Positions 13,050 through 22,392 of a stretch of DNA of 64,000 nt are shown here, one piece after another. The DNA lies in the NCBI RefSeq assembly GCF_014697195.1, contig NZ_JACJRJ010000002.1, positions 62,001 through 126,000 of the forward strand. The letters run 5' to 3'. The notes below the pieces were generated by a model. It did not search any database, was not told the DNA's origin, and saw nothing but the letters and a program-made list of their open reading frames with translations. Each line of letters begins with the position of its first letter. Position 1 is the stretch's first letter. This stretch comes from Cylindrospermum sp. FACHB-282 (GTDB lineage Bacteria; Cyanobacteriota; Cyanobacteriia; Cyanobacteriales; Nostocaceae). Made by a program: the position numbers and the translations under genes.

Positions 13050-13595
13050 ATGAATAATTCTCGCCTAGTAAAAATCAGTAAATTTCTCAGCAAATATCTG
13101 CGACACACACCAAATGCAATTGGAATTAAACTTAATTCTGGTGGTTGGGTTGCTGTTGATGAACTACTTATTGCTTGTACTAAAAACAAGTTTCCGATTA
13201 CTCGTCAAGAATTACAGGTAGTAGTTGACTCTAACGATAAACAACGTTTTTCTTTTGACTCTACAGGTACTCTAATTCGGGCTAATCAAGGGCACAGTGT
13301 GGAAATTGATTTACAGTTAGAACCTGCTGTTCCTCCAGATGTCCTTTATCACGGTACGGGATGTAAATCTGTAGAGTCAATTCTCCAAACAGGACTGTCC
13401 AAAATGTTGCGGCATCATGTCCATTTATCAAGGGATATTGCCACAGCAAGAACAGTCGGATCAAGACATGGTAATCCCATAGTTTTTGCTGTTGATTCTA
13501 AGGCAATGCATCAGATGGGTTACATTTTTTACTGTTCTGATAATGGTGTTTGGTTGGTAGATCAAGTACCACCTGAATATCTACAAAAGATTTGA
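13050..13595 (+). CDS. kptA: RNA 2'-phosphotransferase, Tpt1/KptA family
   Basis: 181 residues, close to the usual bacterial KptA length. All family signatures are visible: the N-terminal KYLRH (Arg-His), GWV.VDELL, IRANQGHS (catalytic Arg), LYHGT, the HVHLSRD segment and GSRHGNPIVF. Tpt1 moves the 2'-phosphate from a splice-junction RNA to NAD+, giving ADP-ribose 1'',2''-cyclic phosphate. Bacterial KptA has no firmly established substrate; RNA repair or nucleic-acid end ADP-ribosylation have been proposed. Its place 1.6 kb from a damaged tRNA array is suggestive only. Confidence 0.92.
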   Translation: MNNSRLVKISKFLSKYLRHTPNAIGIKLNSGGWVAVDELLIACTKNKFPITRQELQVVVDSNDKQRFSFDSTGTLIRANQGHSVEIDLQLEPAVPPDVLYHGTGCKSVESILQTGLSKMLRHHVHLSRDIATARTVGSRHGNPIVFAVDSKAMHQMGYIFYCSDNGVWLVDQVPPEYLQKI

Positions 13596-13827
13596 TTTTT
13601 GAGAATGGTTTACGAAGAAGTCCACTTTTTTCCCTAAGTACAGCTTTTAATAAATTCTTAGATTCATTACAAGCTTTGCTCCCAGGAATTACATATTTTC
13701 TACTGCTGAAGAAAAAGTTAATTTGGACACATGAGTCTATTGTTTGCTCATTAACTATCACTTATGGTAGAAGTACAACTCAACTGGAATAACTAATCTA
13801 GTTATAAGGTTTTTGTTGGGTTGAATT

Positions 13828-14100
13828 ATGCTGAACTTTATTGCTTGGATAATTCTAGGTTTGATTGCCGGAGCGATCGCTAAAGCTATTTACCCTGGCC
13901 GTCAAGGTGGTGGAATTGTTTCAACAATGATTTTAGGACTCATAGGTGCGGTCATCGGGGGGATTATTGTGACTCTTTTAGAAACAGGAAGACTACAATT
14001 TACCACTGCCGCACTAAGTATTCCTGGGCTAATTGTTGCCATTATTGGTGCCATTATTGCCATTTTTCTCTGGGGCTTATTTACTGGACGTACCAATTAA
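13828..14100 (+). CDS. GlsB/YeaQ/YmgE family stress membrane protein
   Basis: 90 residues with three glycine-rich hydrophobic helices (about 3-20, 29-49 and 66-86). The KAIYPGRQGGG loop after helix 1 is the hallmark of the transglycosylase-associated/GlsB family. These small plasma-membrane proteins are stress-induced in many bacteria; the molecular role is not known. It is a lone gene. The 230 bp before it contain no supported gene. Confidence 0.88.
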   Translation: MLNFIAWIILGLIAGAIAKAIYPGRQGGGIVSTMILGLIGAVIGGIIVTLLETGRLQFTTAALSIPGLIVAIIGAIIAIFLWGLFTGRTN

Positions 14101-14245
14101 TTATTACTTGAATAGTGAAAATAGCATGGTTAGATCCAAGTTATTAAAAACTAACCTTTTTCTATTTCTAGCCTACATAAATTATCTGCTACCTAGAAGA
14201 TGGTGGAGTATTTAAACATTAAAAAACAATCTTGTGCCCCTAACA

Positions 14246-16372
14246 CTAAGATAAACGCCAAATCTTGATTGTATTATCCTCACTGCCACTAACCAAAGTT
14301 TTACCATCAGGACTAAAGGCGAGGGATGTAACAGTATTGGTATGTCCTTCCAAGGTGGTAATTTCCTCGACCGTGGCGAGATTCCACAGTTTGATAGTGC
14401 GATCACGACTCCCACTAGCCAAAATCTTACCATCGGGGCTAAAGGCTATAGATGTCACGGTGTTAGCGTGTCCCGCCAATATGCGAGTTTCCTTTCCTGT
14501 TGCTAAATCCCACAGTTTAATAGTGCGTTCACCTCCAGTGGGGCGTAGCCCATCACCTCCGTCGTGCTGGAAGCGAACGCGACTTCCACTAGCAAAGGTC
14601 TTACCATCGGGGCTAAAGGCTACAGATGTCACTGTTTGAGTATTCCCCTTGAGTGTGATGATTTCTTTTCCCTTGCTGATATTCCAGAGTTTGATCGTTT
14701 TGTCAAAACTACCACTAGCGAGGGTGACACCATCTTTGCTCAAAGCCACAGACCGCACCCAGAATGTATGACCGACTAAGGTGCGGATTTGCTTACCTGT
14801 TGTCAAATTCCAGATTTTGATTGTGTTATCATCACTACCACTAACCAGGGTTTGGGCATCAGGACTGATTGCTAGGGCGTGAACTGAGTCAGAGTGCCCT
14901 TCCAGGGTGCGAATTTGCTTACCTGTTGCCAGATTCCAGACTTTGATTGTGTTATCATCACCGCCGCTAACCAGGGTTTTACCATCTGGGGAGAAAATCA
15001 CCACATTCACCCTTTGAGAATTCCCACTCAGGCTAGAGATTTGCTGACCTGTGGCGAGATTCCATAGCTTAATAATGCGATCACCTCCGGTGGGGCGTAG
15101 CCCATCACCTCCGGTTGGGCGAAGCCCATCGCTAGTGCTGGCTATAGTTTTACCATCGGGGCTAATAGCGACAGATAAAACCGATTGATCATGTCCTTTC
15201 AGCGTGTTGACTAAGGCAATATTACCCCAGCCAATTTTTGGTGGTTGACTCAGAACCGCCTCACTATTTGAATGGTAATTCGGCCGACTCAAACTAGAGG
15301 GTAGACCAGTTTGCAGACGCATATATTGTCTATACCCAGATTCGCCTAATCCGAATACCAAAATAACAGCAACTATCAATAGTAAATTTCTGAGAAAGAT
15401 ATATTTTTTAGGAACAAAAACTGACCTAAGCTTTGGTTTTTTAACAGATGAATTGGTGGCAGGAGATAATAAATTCCTTTGGTTTTTAGTCAAGTCTCTA
15501 ATAACTTCATCGGCTGATTGATAGCGCTGCCGTATATCTTTTTGTAACAGTTTATCGAGAACTTGAGCTAATTCATTAGTCAAAGGACAATGTAAATATT
15601 GCTGCCAATTTGCTACCCAACTATACCCATGTTCCATCCACAAATGAAAAGGTGAAATTCCTGTTAGTAGATGAAAGCAAGTAGCCCCCAAACCAAACAA
15701 ATCACTAGATGGGTAAGCTTGACCATCTCGGAGTTGTTCAATTGGCGAATAGCCGTGTGAACCAATTGATGTGCCAATTTTATTTTGTACTTTTGCTGTA
15801 AATTGTTTGGATGAGCCAAAATCGATCAGAATTAATCGCCCATCACCTTGACGCCGGATAATATTTTCTGGCTTGATATCTCGGTGAATAACTCCGCGGT
15901 CGTGGATAAACTTGAGGATAGGCAATAAATCTAGCAAAATTGATTGAATATCCCAATCTCTATAGTGCGATCGCAACTGCAATTCTCTTAATAAATTATC
16001 TCCATTTATTAGCTGCTGCACTAAATACAAACAGTTATCTTGCTCAAAGTAAGCTGACAAAGTGGGAATTTGTGGATGTTCTCCCAGTTCTTGGAGTCGT
16101 TTTGCTTCTTCAGCAAACAACTCCATTGCCTTCTTTTGCGACCAAGTTCCTTGAAATTTGGGCGCTAATTGCTTAACTACACAACGTTCATTTAGTTTAT
16201 CTATATCTTCTGAGAGATAGGTTCTGCCAAATCCCCCCTCGTCTGAAAGCACCCGAATGACACGAAAGCGATTTCTCAAAAGTGGTACCAGCGGGGTACT
16301 ACAAGCTTGACAAATTTTTTTTCCATCGGGATTTTGGGGATTTGGGCAATCGGGATTTAAGCAGCAGATCAT
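14246..16372 (-). CDS. Ser/Thr protein kinase with zinc ribbon, membrane helix and WD40 propeller
   Basis: Numbering from the upstream Met at 16399; I prefer the Met at 16372 (MICCLNPDCP). An N-terminal zinc-ribbon-like segment (Cys 12/13, 18, 30, 33) precedes a Hanks-type kinase with Lys76, HRDIKPEN (172-179) and DFG (193-195). One membrane helix lies near 334-353. Seven WD40 blades (about 400-717) follow, probably outside the cytoplasm or in the periplasm. Two blades hold extra peptide made of GLRPTGGD units (about 424-440 and 607-624), encoded by a 24-bp repeat. Such hybrid kinases are common in Nostocales and their targets are unknown. No gene is coupled to it. Confidence 0.9.
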   Translation of the reverse strand: MICCLNPDCPNPQNPDGKKICQACSTPLVPLLRNRFRVIRVLSDEGGFGRTYLSEDIDKLNERCVVKQLAPKFQGTWSQKKAMELFAEEAKRLQELGEHPQIPTLSAYFEQDNCLYLVQQLINGDNLLRELQLRSHYRDWDIQSILLDLLPILKFIHDRGVIHRDIKPENIIRRQGDGRLILIDFGSSKQFTAKVQNKIGTSIGSHGYSPIEQLRDGQAYPSSDLFGLGATCFHLLTGISPFHLWMEHGYSWVANWQQYLHCPLTNELAQVLDKLLQKDIRQRYQSADEVIRDLTKNQRNLLSPATNSSVKKPKLRSVFVPKKYIFLRNLLLIVAVILVFGLGESGYRQYMRLQTGLPSSLSRPNYHSNSEAVLSQPPKIGWGNIALVNTLKGHDQSVLSVAISPDGKTIASTSDGLRPTGGDGLRPTGGDRIIKLWNLATGQQISSLSGNSQRVNVVIFSPDGKTLVSGGDDNTIKVWNLATGKQIRTLEGHSDSVHALAISPDAQTLVSGSDDNTIKIWNLTTGKQIRTLVGHTFWVRSVALSKDGVTLASGSFDKTIKLWNISKGKEIITLKGNTQTVTSVAFSPDGKTFASGSRVRFQHDGGDGLRPTGGERTIKLWDLATGKETRILAGHANTVTSIAFSPDGKILASGSRDRTIKLWNLATVEEITTLEGHTNTVTSLAFSPDGKTLVSGSEDNTIKIWRLS
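14530..14580 (-). repeat. in-frame dispersed repeat inside a WD40 blade (site 2)
   Basis: One 24-bp unit at 14530-14553 (reads GLRPTGGE/D) followed by a half-related stretch to 14580. It adds about 17 residues between the SGS and RTIKLWDL parts of a blade. The core GGGGCGTAGCCC is palindromic. Confidence 0.75.
15081..15128 (-). repeat. two tandem 24-bp in-frame repeats inside a WD40 blade (site 1)
   Basis: Units 15081-15104 and 15105-15128 differ at 2 positions and each encode GLRPTGGD. They add 16 residues to the first blade while keeping the frame. The unit length, a multiple of three, allows insertion without frameshift. Confidence 0.8.
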
Positions 16373-16399
16373 GAGCTGACAGGCGCGACTGCGTAACAA

Positions 16400-16763
16400 A
16401 TTATGCTAATTTGACCCCGGCTGTACCCTGAAAAGAATAGGTTCTCGTCTACTGATGTTAGATGACCCTGTTTTGAAGATTGGAGAATTACTTAATATAA
16501 TCAGAATTTGAAAATAGTAGTCAGTTATCATCAGCAGTAAAAAACCACGAAAGCCATAGGATTAGTTATTTTCCCGATTATATAACAATCTGAATTGAAA
16601 AGCTTGTAAAACTGCTGAGGCTGTAATTTTGCTTGTATATTCGCCACCAGAAAGCTACTGAGTTAAAAGTGAAAACCCTGATTCCTCAAGCATCAATAAA
16701 ATTTAATGCGGTCTAAATATTTACTAATTTTTTTGAAAAATTTAAATAGCTGATGATTTATTG
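16400..16763. other. intergenic between two kinase genes
   Basis: AT-rich; I see no gene, repeat or clear promoter. It must hold the promoter of the WD40 kinase. Confidence 0.4.
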
Positions 16764-17855
16764 CTAATTTGATACTTTAGATTCGTAACGAGAAAAATTG
16801 CCGTACAGCTTTTTTTCCTTGAGCTTTTGTCTCCATTCGCGAATAGCGCTAGCAGTTCTGGCCACAGGTGATACATATACCTGGGGCTGTTTTTCTTCCT
16901 CTGTATAACTTTTACTACTCAATATTTGGGTAGTTAAACAGTTAGTCAAAGTAGGTTGGCTTTCTCTGCCAAGAGCTTCGATTGTTTCATTAGCAGTCTT
17001 AAACCGCTCATCTAAAGAAATTTTCAACATTTTGTCCAAAAGCCTAGCAAAATTGTTGCTGATATTTACCTCTTTTTGCCAACATACCTCACCAGTATTC
17101 ATGTCATATTGAAAATCTAAAGGGCCTTTACCAGTCAACAGATAAAGACAAGTCATACCCAGAGCATAAATATCACTGGCATAAACCGGACTGAGAGAAA
17201 GCTGTTCTGGTGGTGCAAATCCTACTGTACCTACAAAATTGGTACTAGCATTTTTATTGCTTGAGTTTTGACAAGCATCAACTAACTCCTCTTTCACCGC
17301 GCCAAAATCTATCAGCACTATCCGTTGATACTCTTCACACCGCAACAAGTTCTGGGGCTTAATATCCCGATGAATTACATGATGTTTTTGAAGATACTGC
17401 AATACTGGCAATAATTCTTGCAAAAACTGTTTAACTGCGGCTTCACTTTTGGGGCCTGTTCGCCTCACTTCTCTTGCCAGAGTAGAACCACGCACATATT
17501 CTTGGACTAAATAAAACTCTCCATTACCTTCAAAATAGTCTAAAAGCATGGGAATTTGAGAATGGCTACCAAGTTGACCTAATATTTTTGCTTCTTTTTC
17601 AAAACGCTGACATGACCTTTGCCAACTCTTGGCACTAGTTACCTTGGGATAAAGCTGTTTGATTACACATAGAGGGCTACCAGGTAGTGGGGTATTTTTG
17701 GCTAAAAAGGTGACACCAAAACCACCTCTACCCAAAATTCGCACTATTTCATAGCGATCGCGAAATAGCACATTAGAACCACACATCTGAGCAAGCTGAG
17801 TTTGCTGTAAAGTGTAATCGTGCAAATTCGTTATGTTCTGAGAGAAGCGATTCAT
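16764..17855 (-). CDS. soluble Ser/Thr protein kinase
   Basis: 363 residues. The kinase domain covers about 34-310: glycine loop GRGGFGVTF (42-50), Lys66, HRDIKPQN (162-169), DFG (183-185) and an APPEQ activation-segment end. No membrane helix, WD40 or sensor domain follows; the C-terminal 50 residues are basic and probably disordered. It resembles the kinase half of the neighbouring WD40 kinase but lacks the zinc ribbon. Substrate unknown. All catalytic residues are present, so it should be active. Confidence 0.88.
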   Translation of the reverse strand: MNRFSQNITNLHDYTLQQTQLAQMCGSNVLFRDRYEIVRILGRGGFGVTFLAKNTPLPGSPLCVIKQLYPKVTSAKSWQRSCQRFEKEAKILGQLGSHSQIPMLLDYFEGNGEFYLVQEYVRGSTLAREVRRTGPKSEAAVKQFLQELLPVLQYLQKHHVIHRDIKPQNLLRCEEYQRIVLIDFGAVKEELVDACQNSSNKNASTNFVGTVGFAPPEQLSLSPVYASDIYALGMTCLYLLTGKGPLDFQYDMNTGEVCWQKEVNISNNFARLLDKMLKISLDERFKTANETIEALGRESQPTLTNCLTTQILSSKSYTEEEKQPQVYVSPVARTASAIREWRQKLKEKKLYGNFSRYESKVSN

Positions 17856-18012
17856 CGGTTAAAAAGGCTAGTTGAAGTGAAAGAGCTACTCTGGGATATT
17901 TTTAATTTAACTACAATTAGTATTTAGCGCTAGTAGTCTGTAAAATCTTGAATAAATCTGCCTGCGCCTATATTTTTCTCCCTTGGGGAAAACCTGTCCA
18001 AAATTGGTCAGC

Positions 18013-18146
18013 CATTGGCGGTTTTTACAATCTCGTTTTCACCCAAGATTTTGTGTGAAGCCGCCAAAAAGCACCGAGTTTACGCATCTAACCAGTAGAT
18101 TTTGGATCAGGAACCGCCAATGAAAGGATAACTTTAATGAAACCCC
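18013..18146 (+). repeat. dispersed intergenic repeat, copy 1
   Basis: Bounded on part of its length by an 11-bp inverted repeat CATTGGCGGTT (18013-18023) / AACCGCCAATG (18112-18122). The segment 18071-18107 plus 18130-18146 recurs inverted at 46926-46978. Copy 1 carries an extra 22 bp flanked by GGAT. The rest of 17856-18624 shows no gene. Confidence 0.6.
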
Positions 18147-18624
18147 TAGTCCCTTGCCTTCATGCCATTCTCTTCTCATGGCAAAGAAAAGCATAAGCCC
18201 TTTATCGAAACTATACAAAATGGGACAACCGTACCAGAAATTGCCTAAATGTATTTATGTATAATAATAGTTAGGTGTTACAGGAATAGTTTCAGTATTT
18301 TCCTAATAACTAAAGTGTCCAATTGCAAGGATTCTCACTGTTTTTCATGGGTATCGCCAAGTAAAAGTCAGGAATTAGGTATAATTTTACCCATAGTTCA
18401 ATTAGCTATAATTTTATCTAAAGTTCTTTAAAGATTTGATGAAGGTAAATCTATTTACTTGAGTTAACCGTATTACCTAATGTACTGTCTATTCTTAGAG
18501 TAAGATTTAAGAAATGTTACAAAAAGCAAGTTACAAGGACGCAAGTATACTTAGCCTTTGCGTAGTCGTCTGAAATTTTACTTGTTTAGATTTAGCAAAA
18601 ATTTAATAATTTAGAGGCTTTTCA

Positions 18625-19512
18625 ATGAAAATAAATAAGCTCGCTACAGTCGTCACTGCACTGGCCGTGGCAACGATATTTGACCTAATCAGCGTAGCCA
18701 AACCTGTGGCAGCCGCTACTCTGGTAGGTCTAACTGACAACAACACTCTAGTTTTGTTTGACTCCAGCACTCCGACCGCTACTACCAGTACCCAAGTTAC
18801 TGGGCTTAATGGTACTTTGTTGGGCATTGACCGTCGTCCAGCTAACAATAAGATATACGGTCTCACGACTACCAATGAGATATACACAATTAACCCGTTC
18901 ACTGGTGCGGCTACTTTTGTGAGTACCCTCTCCGTACCCTTCAATGGGGGGAATATTTCCGGAGTGGACTTCAACCCAGTACCTGATCGCCTACGGGTCG
19001 TCGGTAGCAATGACCAAAACTACCGCATCAATGTAGATACTGGTGCGGTCATTGTTGACGGCACACTGAACCCAGGAGACCCCAACATCACTGCTGTAGC
19101 ATACACTAATGCAGATATTAACCCGGCAACTGGAACGACGCTGTACGACATTGACTACATCCTCGACGCATTATTTATACAGAATCCGCCTAATAATGGT
19201 ACTTTGGTGCAAGTAGGTTCACTCGGTATTGACATTGACTCGGCAGCAGGGTTCGACATTTTTACCAACAATGGGGTGAATACTGCCTTCGCCGCATTGA
19301 CTCCAGCCTCGGCATCAGGCTCCATTCTATATAACATCAACTTGACCACAGGTGCCGCTACCTCATTAGGCACTATCGGTAGTGAGAAGCGTCTCATCGG
19401 ACTCACGGTTGTTGCTGTCCCTGAACCAAGTATTAGTTTTGGCTCTTTTCTCGGTGTCAGCGCCCTTGCTTTATTAGGTTGCTACCGCCGTCGCCTTAAG
19501 TTAGTCAATTAG
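18625..19512 (+). CDS. DUF4394 protein with PEP-CTERM sorting signal
   Basis: 295 residues. A signal peptide ends near residue 30 (VAAATLVGL). Residues about 32-265 form a DUF4394 beta-propeller-like domain (LVGLTDNNTLVLFDSS, GIDRRPANNKIYGL). The C-terminus is a PEP-CTERM motif: VPEPS at about 268, a hydrophobic helix and a basic tail (CYRRRLK). The protein is exported and probably trimmed by an exosortase, with a role at the envelope or in exopolysaccharide. It is not next to an exosortase gene. A leader of about 100 bp precedes it. Confidence 0.88.
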   Translation: MKINKLATVVTALAVATIFDLISVAKPVAAATLVGLTDNNTLVLFDSSTPTATTSTQVTGLNGTLLGIDRRPANNKIYGLTTTNEIYTINPFTGAATFVSTLSVPFNGGNISGVDFNPVPDRLRVVGSNDQNYRINVDTGAVIVDGTLNPGDPNITAVAYTNADINPATGTTLYDIDYILDALFIQNPPNNGTLVQVGSLGIDIDSAAGFDIFTNNGVNTAFAALTPASASGSILYNINLTTGAATSLGTIGSEKRLIGLTVVAVPEPSISFGSFLGVSALALLGCYRRRLKLVN

Positions 19513-19688
19513 TCAGACTTCTAGTCTCGCCATATAGTCTGCCCCCAGCTTTTTAGCGCTTTTATGGAAGCAGACTGATCAGGCACTCGACGATATAGTC
19601 ATACAAAGCTGGTGCGGAGTTTTTATCCCTGCACCAGCTTTGAAATTAAGGATTAATACTGCGTAAAATGCCGCCTCTATTGCCTGGA

Positions 19689-21923
19689 TTATGGCACCTC
19701 AATGGGAATCAAAGTATTTTCCGGCAAATAGTTACAGAATCGCCCTTCATCCCCAAGTACCAAAATCAGCCGCAAGGGATAATCAGGCGGTACTTGCAAG
19801 TCTGCCCAGGGCACAGCCACCTCTAAACAGGTGTTTAACGCTACTTGAGCGCGGCTGAAACGGGGATGCCATTGATGATTTTCTCCAGCTTCGCGAAACT
19901 GAAGCGATTGCGTCAGCAAATTAATTTCCAGATGGTGGTGGAACAGATAATTAACAGGCCCTGTATCCGGCAAATCTGCTAAGGGAATCGGACTATTGAC
20001 CATTGTTTTGTCTGGATAGAACCACAGCAAACTTAACTCTGTGGGCAACCCCTGACCTGGAAAAACACCATTTTTAAAATCCACCCGCACATAGAAATTC
20101 AGGTGATCCACCCCATACCAAAGTCGCTGGACGAGGCTGCTGTTGTGCATCGTTCCTCTGGCCCCACCGATTTCTATCCGTCCAGCTTTGTCCCAGTCTT
20201 GTTCATCACCCCTACCATCAATTACGGGATGAATAAACCCATCTGGGGTATGGTTGGTGCGTGCTTCGTGAACCTCTAGCGGGTTCTGTAAATATGAAGG
20301 TATTGGTTCATTTAACGCTTTATAAATGCCATAAAGGTGTTCCCGAAACAACTGGTCAAAGATGGCATCTTGATTTGAAGAATGTCCTTCACCAAACCAC
20401 CAGAACCAATCGGAACCTTCGGCAGCATACAAAGCTTCCCAAGCTTCGGGGTTATTTTCTTCTGTGGCTTCGGGATGATTTGCCAGCACTGCCCTAGCTT
20501 GTGCTAGGTAGTCCCAAGCGCGATTTTTGACGGGATCACCTATCCAGGTGGTGAAGCTACCATCCACCCAAGAACCGCTATGCAGTTGCTCTCCGGGGAT
20601 AGTGGCTGTGGCGGGAAATTCTGCTAGAAATTCGGAAACGGTGACGAGTTTCAGATGGGGTTCGTTGCTTAAATTTTGATATAAAGCTTCCAGGAAGGGT
20701 TTGCCGTCTTGAGGATAATATTCCCAGCAATTCTCCCCATCCAAGGCGATGGTAACTAACCAAGGTTGTTCGCTAGGGTATTCTTTTTGCTTTCTGGCGA
20801 TCGCTTGCAGGTGTCCCACTAAGTCAGCTGCTGCTTGTTTTGCTGGCATTGCCCCGTAGGTAAAACCAATCAAATCTGATAATCTGTGATCGCGAAAAAC
20901 AATTGATAAATCACCTGCAGGAGTTTGCAAGCGGTAGGGTTTGTATAGTAGTTCTGGTTGCTGCACATTCCCCGCCCCATCGCGATGGAAGAAGTGTTTT
21001 AGTGTCCAACCCAAAACGGCTTCATCTGAACAAATCCAATTAAAACCTTGCTTAATAATGTACGGCAGAATATCGGGGCTGACTGACTGTTCTGAAGGCC
21101 ACAAACCACGCGGTTCCTGCCCAAAACGGTCTGTATACAAATCCCAAGCTTTCTGCAAGTGACGAGGAATGTCTTCCGCCCACTGAAACCGCTGCCCTGG
21201 TAAATTCATCTGTGGCACTGCTACCCGACCGGAGTTAGTATCCGCTAACAAAGGTAAAATCGGGTGAGTGTAGGGCGTCGTAGTGACTTCTAGTTGCCCT
21301 GAGTCTTGCATTTTACGGTGTTGGGGGATGATGCGGCTGAGAATTTCTCGCTGTTTGGTATAAATTCGTTGGCGATCGCTTAAAGTGAAATTTCGTCCCT
21401 GCTTTAACCAAGTGGCAATTTCCGGGTCATCCCAAAATAGCGGATCAATCCACGCCAGATTGTGCCAAGCTAATAAATCGCTGTAATCTGGCAACTGCCA
21501 ATTAGCCAAACACCAAGCCTGCCCTTTTTCTTGCCTTTGGTAATACAACTGGGCGTACCGGGGATGTGGGTCAATCAGAGTGTGGTGATTGGCATCAAAA
21601 AAGTGTTGGATAATAAATTCCCGCTGTTCCTGAGTTAGATTTTCAGTAGGCGTCAAGCTGGCTGTGAGGTAAGGGTCAAAGGCAGTACCAGCAATATAAT
21701 CTTCTAATTGCAATATCAACGACGGCACTAGATTCACCGTTTGGTGAAGCTTAGGATACCGCTCTAGAATTAATATTAAATCCAGATAGTCTTTAGTACC
21801 ATGCAAGCGTACCCAAGGCAAACGGTACTGTTGACTAGAAGATAGTGAAATGCCGCTGCCAGGGGATTTGTACAGCGGCTGATGTTGATGCCAGATAAAA
21901 GCGACGTAGAGGGGTTGAGACAT
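19689..21923 (-). CDS. glycoside hydrolase family 57 protein
   Basis: 744 residues. The N-terminal GH57 barrel starts with the family motif WHQHQP and continues to about residue 460; motif 3 (GLWPSEQSVS, with the putative nucleophile Glu) and motif 4 (ALDGENCWEYY) are visible. A C-terminal beta-rich domain (about 540-744) resembles that of cyanobacterial amylopullulanase-like members. Expected to act on alpha-1,4/1,6-glucans such as glycogen in the cytoplasm; no signal peptide. Specificity is not decided by sequence. Stands alone, 100 bp before the Nfu gene on the same strand. Confidence 0.88.
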   Translation of the reverse strand: MSQPLYVAFIWHQHQPLYKSPGSGISLSSSQQYRLPWVRLHGTKDYLDLILILERYPKLHQTVNLVPSLILQLEDYIAGTAFDPYLTASLTPTENLTQEQREFIIQHFFDANHHTLIDPHPRYAQLYYQRQEKGQAWCLANWQLPDYSDLLAWHNLAWIDPLFWDDPEIATWLKQGRNFTLSDRQRIYTKQREILSRIIPQHRKMQDSGQLEVTTTPYTHPILPLLADTNSGRVAVPQMNLPGQRFQWAEDIPRHLQKAWDLYTDRFGQEPRGLWPSEQSVSPDILPYIIKQGFNWICSDEAVLGWTLKHFFHRDGAGNVQQPELLYKPYRLQTPAGDLSIVFRDHRLSDLIGFTYGAMPAKQAAADLVGHLQAIARKQKEYPSEQPWLVTIALDGENCWEYYPQDGKPFLEALYQNLSNEPHLKLVTVSEFLAEFPATATIPGEQLHSGSWVDGSFTTWIGDPVKNRAWDYLAQARAVLANHPEATEENNPEAWEALYAAEGSDWFWWFGEGHSSNQDAIFDQLFREHLYGIYKALNEPIPSYLQNPLEVHEARTNHTPDGFIHPVIDGRGDEQDWDKAGRIEIGGARGTMHNSSLVQRLWYGVDHLNFYVRVDFKNGVFPGQGLPTELSLLWFYPDKTMVNSPIPLADLPDTGPVNYLFHHHLEINLLTQSLQFREAGENHQWHPRFSRAQVALNTCLEVAVPWADLQVPPDYPLRLILVLGDEGRFCNYLPENTLIPIEVP

Positions 21924-22033
21924 AGGGAGTAGTTAGGGGCTATTTAGAGATCAGGCATTCATGATAAATTATCAATGATAACAAGTTAATCTTGATCACT
22001 CATCAAACACCCATCGCCCCTAATCCTCAGTCC

Positions 22034-22264
22034 CTACATAATTTGTTCTACTTCGGCAATTTCGGGAATCATTTCCCGTAAGCGTCGTTCAATACCCATT
22101 CTCAAGGTCATTGTGGAACTGGGACAAGAACCGCAAGCCCCTTGCAACCGTAGTTTGACAATTGGCCCATCAAGTTCTACGAGTTCTACATTACCGCCAT
22201 CAGATATGAGATAAGGACGCATTTCATCTAAGACTGTTTCCACGTTGGCGATTGTAAGTTCCAT
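22034..22264 (-). CDS. nfu: Nfu-type iron-sulfur scaffold protein (NifU C-terminal domain)
   Basis: 76 residues, the size of the cyanobacterial NfuA/CnfU protein. The [11 protein letters not shown] motif gives the CxxC that binds a transient [4Fe-4S] or [2Fe-2S] cluster as a dimer. In cyanobacteria this is the main scaffold that delivers clusters, including to photosystem I. It is likely essential. The cysteine desulfurase at 30668 could supply sulfur but is far away. Confidence 0.93.
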   Translation of the reverse strand: MELTIANVETVLDEMRPYLISDGGNVELVELDGPIVKLRLQGACGSCPSSTMTLRMGIERRLREMIPEIAEVEQIM

Positions 22265-22392
22265 AGTTTTAGACCTGCTAAGTTAAAGATGGGGAAGTAA
22301 ATTGGAGATTAGGATTGTGATCCATTACCCAAAATATTATTTTCCTGCTTTCAAATCGATCCTACTAGATCCAATGACCGTGAGATTTTGCC

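Noticed and set aside
13050-13595. KptA as proof of tRNA splicing of the array
   Set aside because: The inserts are in the T-loop rather than at a known splice site, and no ligase or endonuclease gene is nearby; kept only as a question.
13592-13792. 66-codon frame after kptA
   Set aside because: It overlaps the end of kptA with no own start signals.
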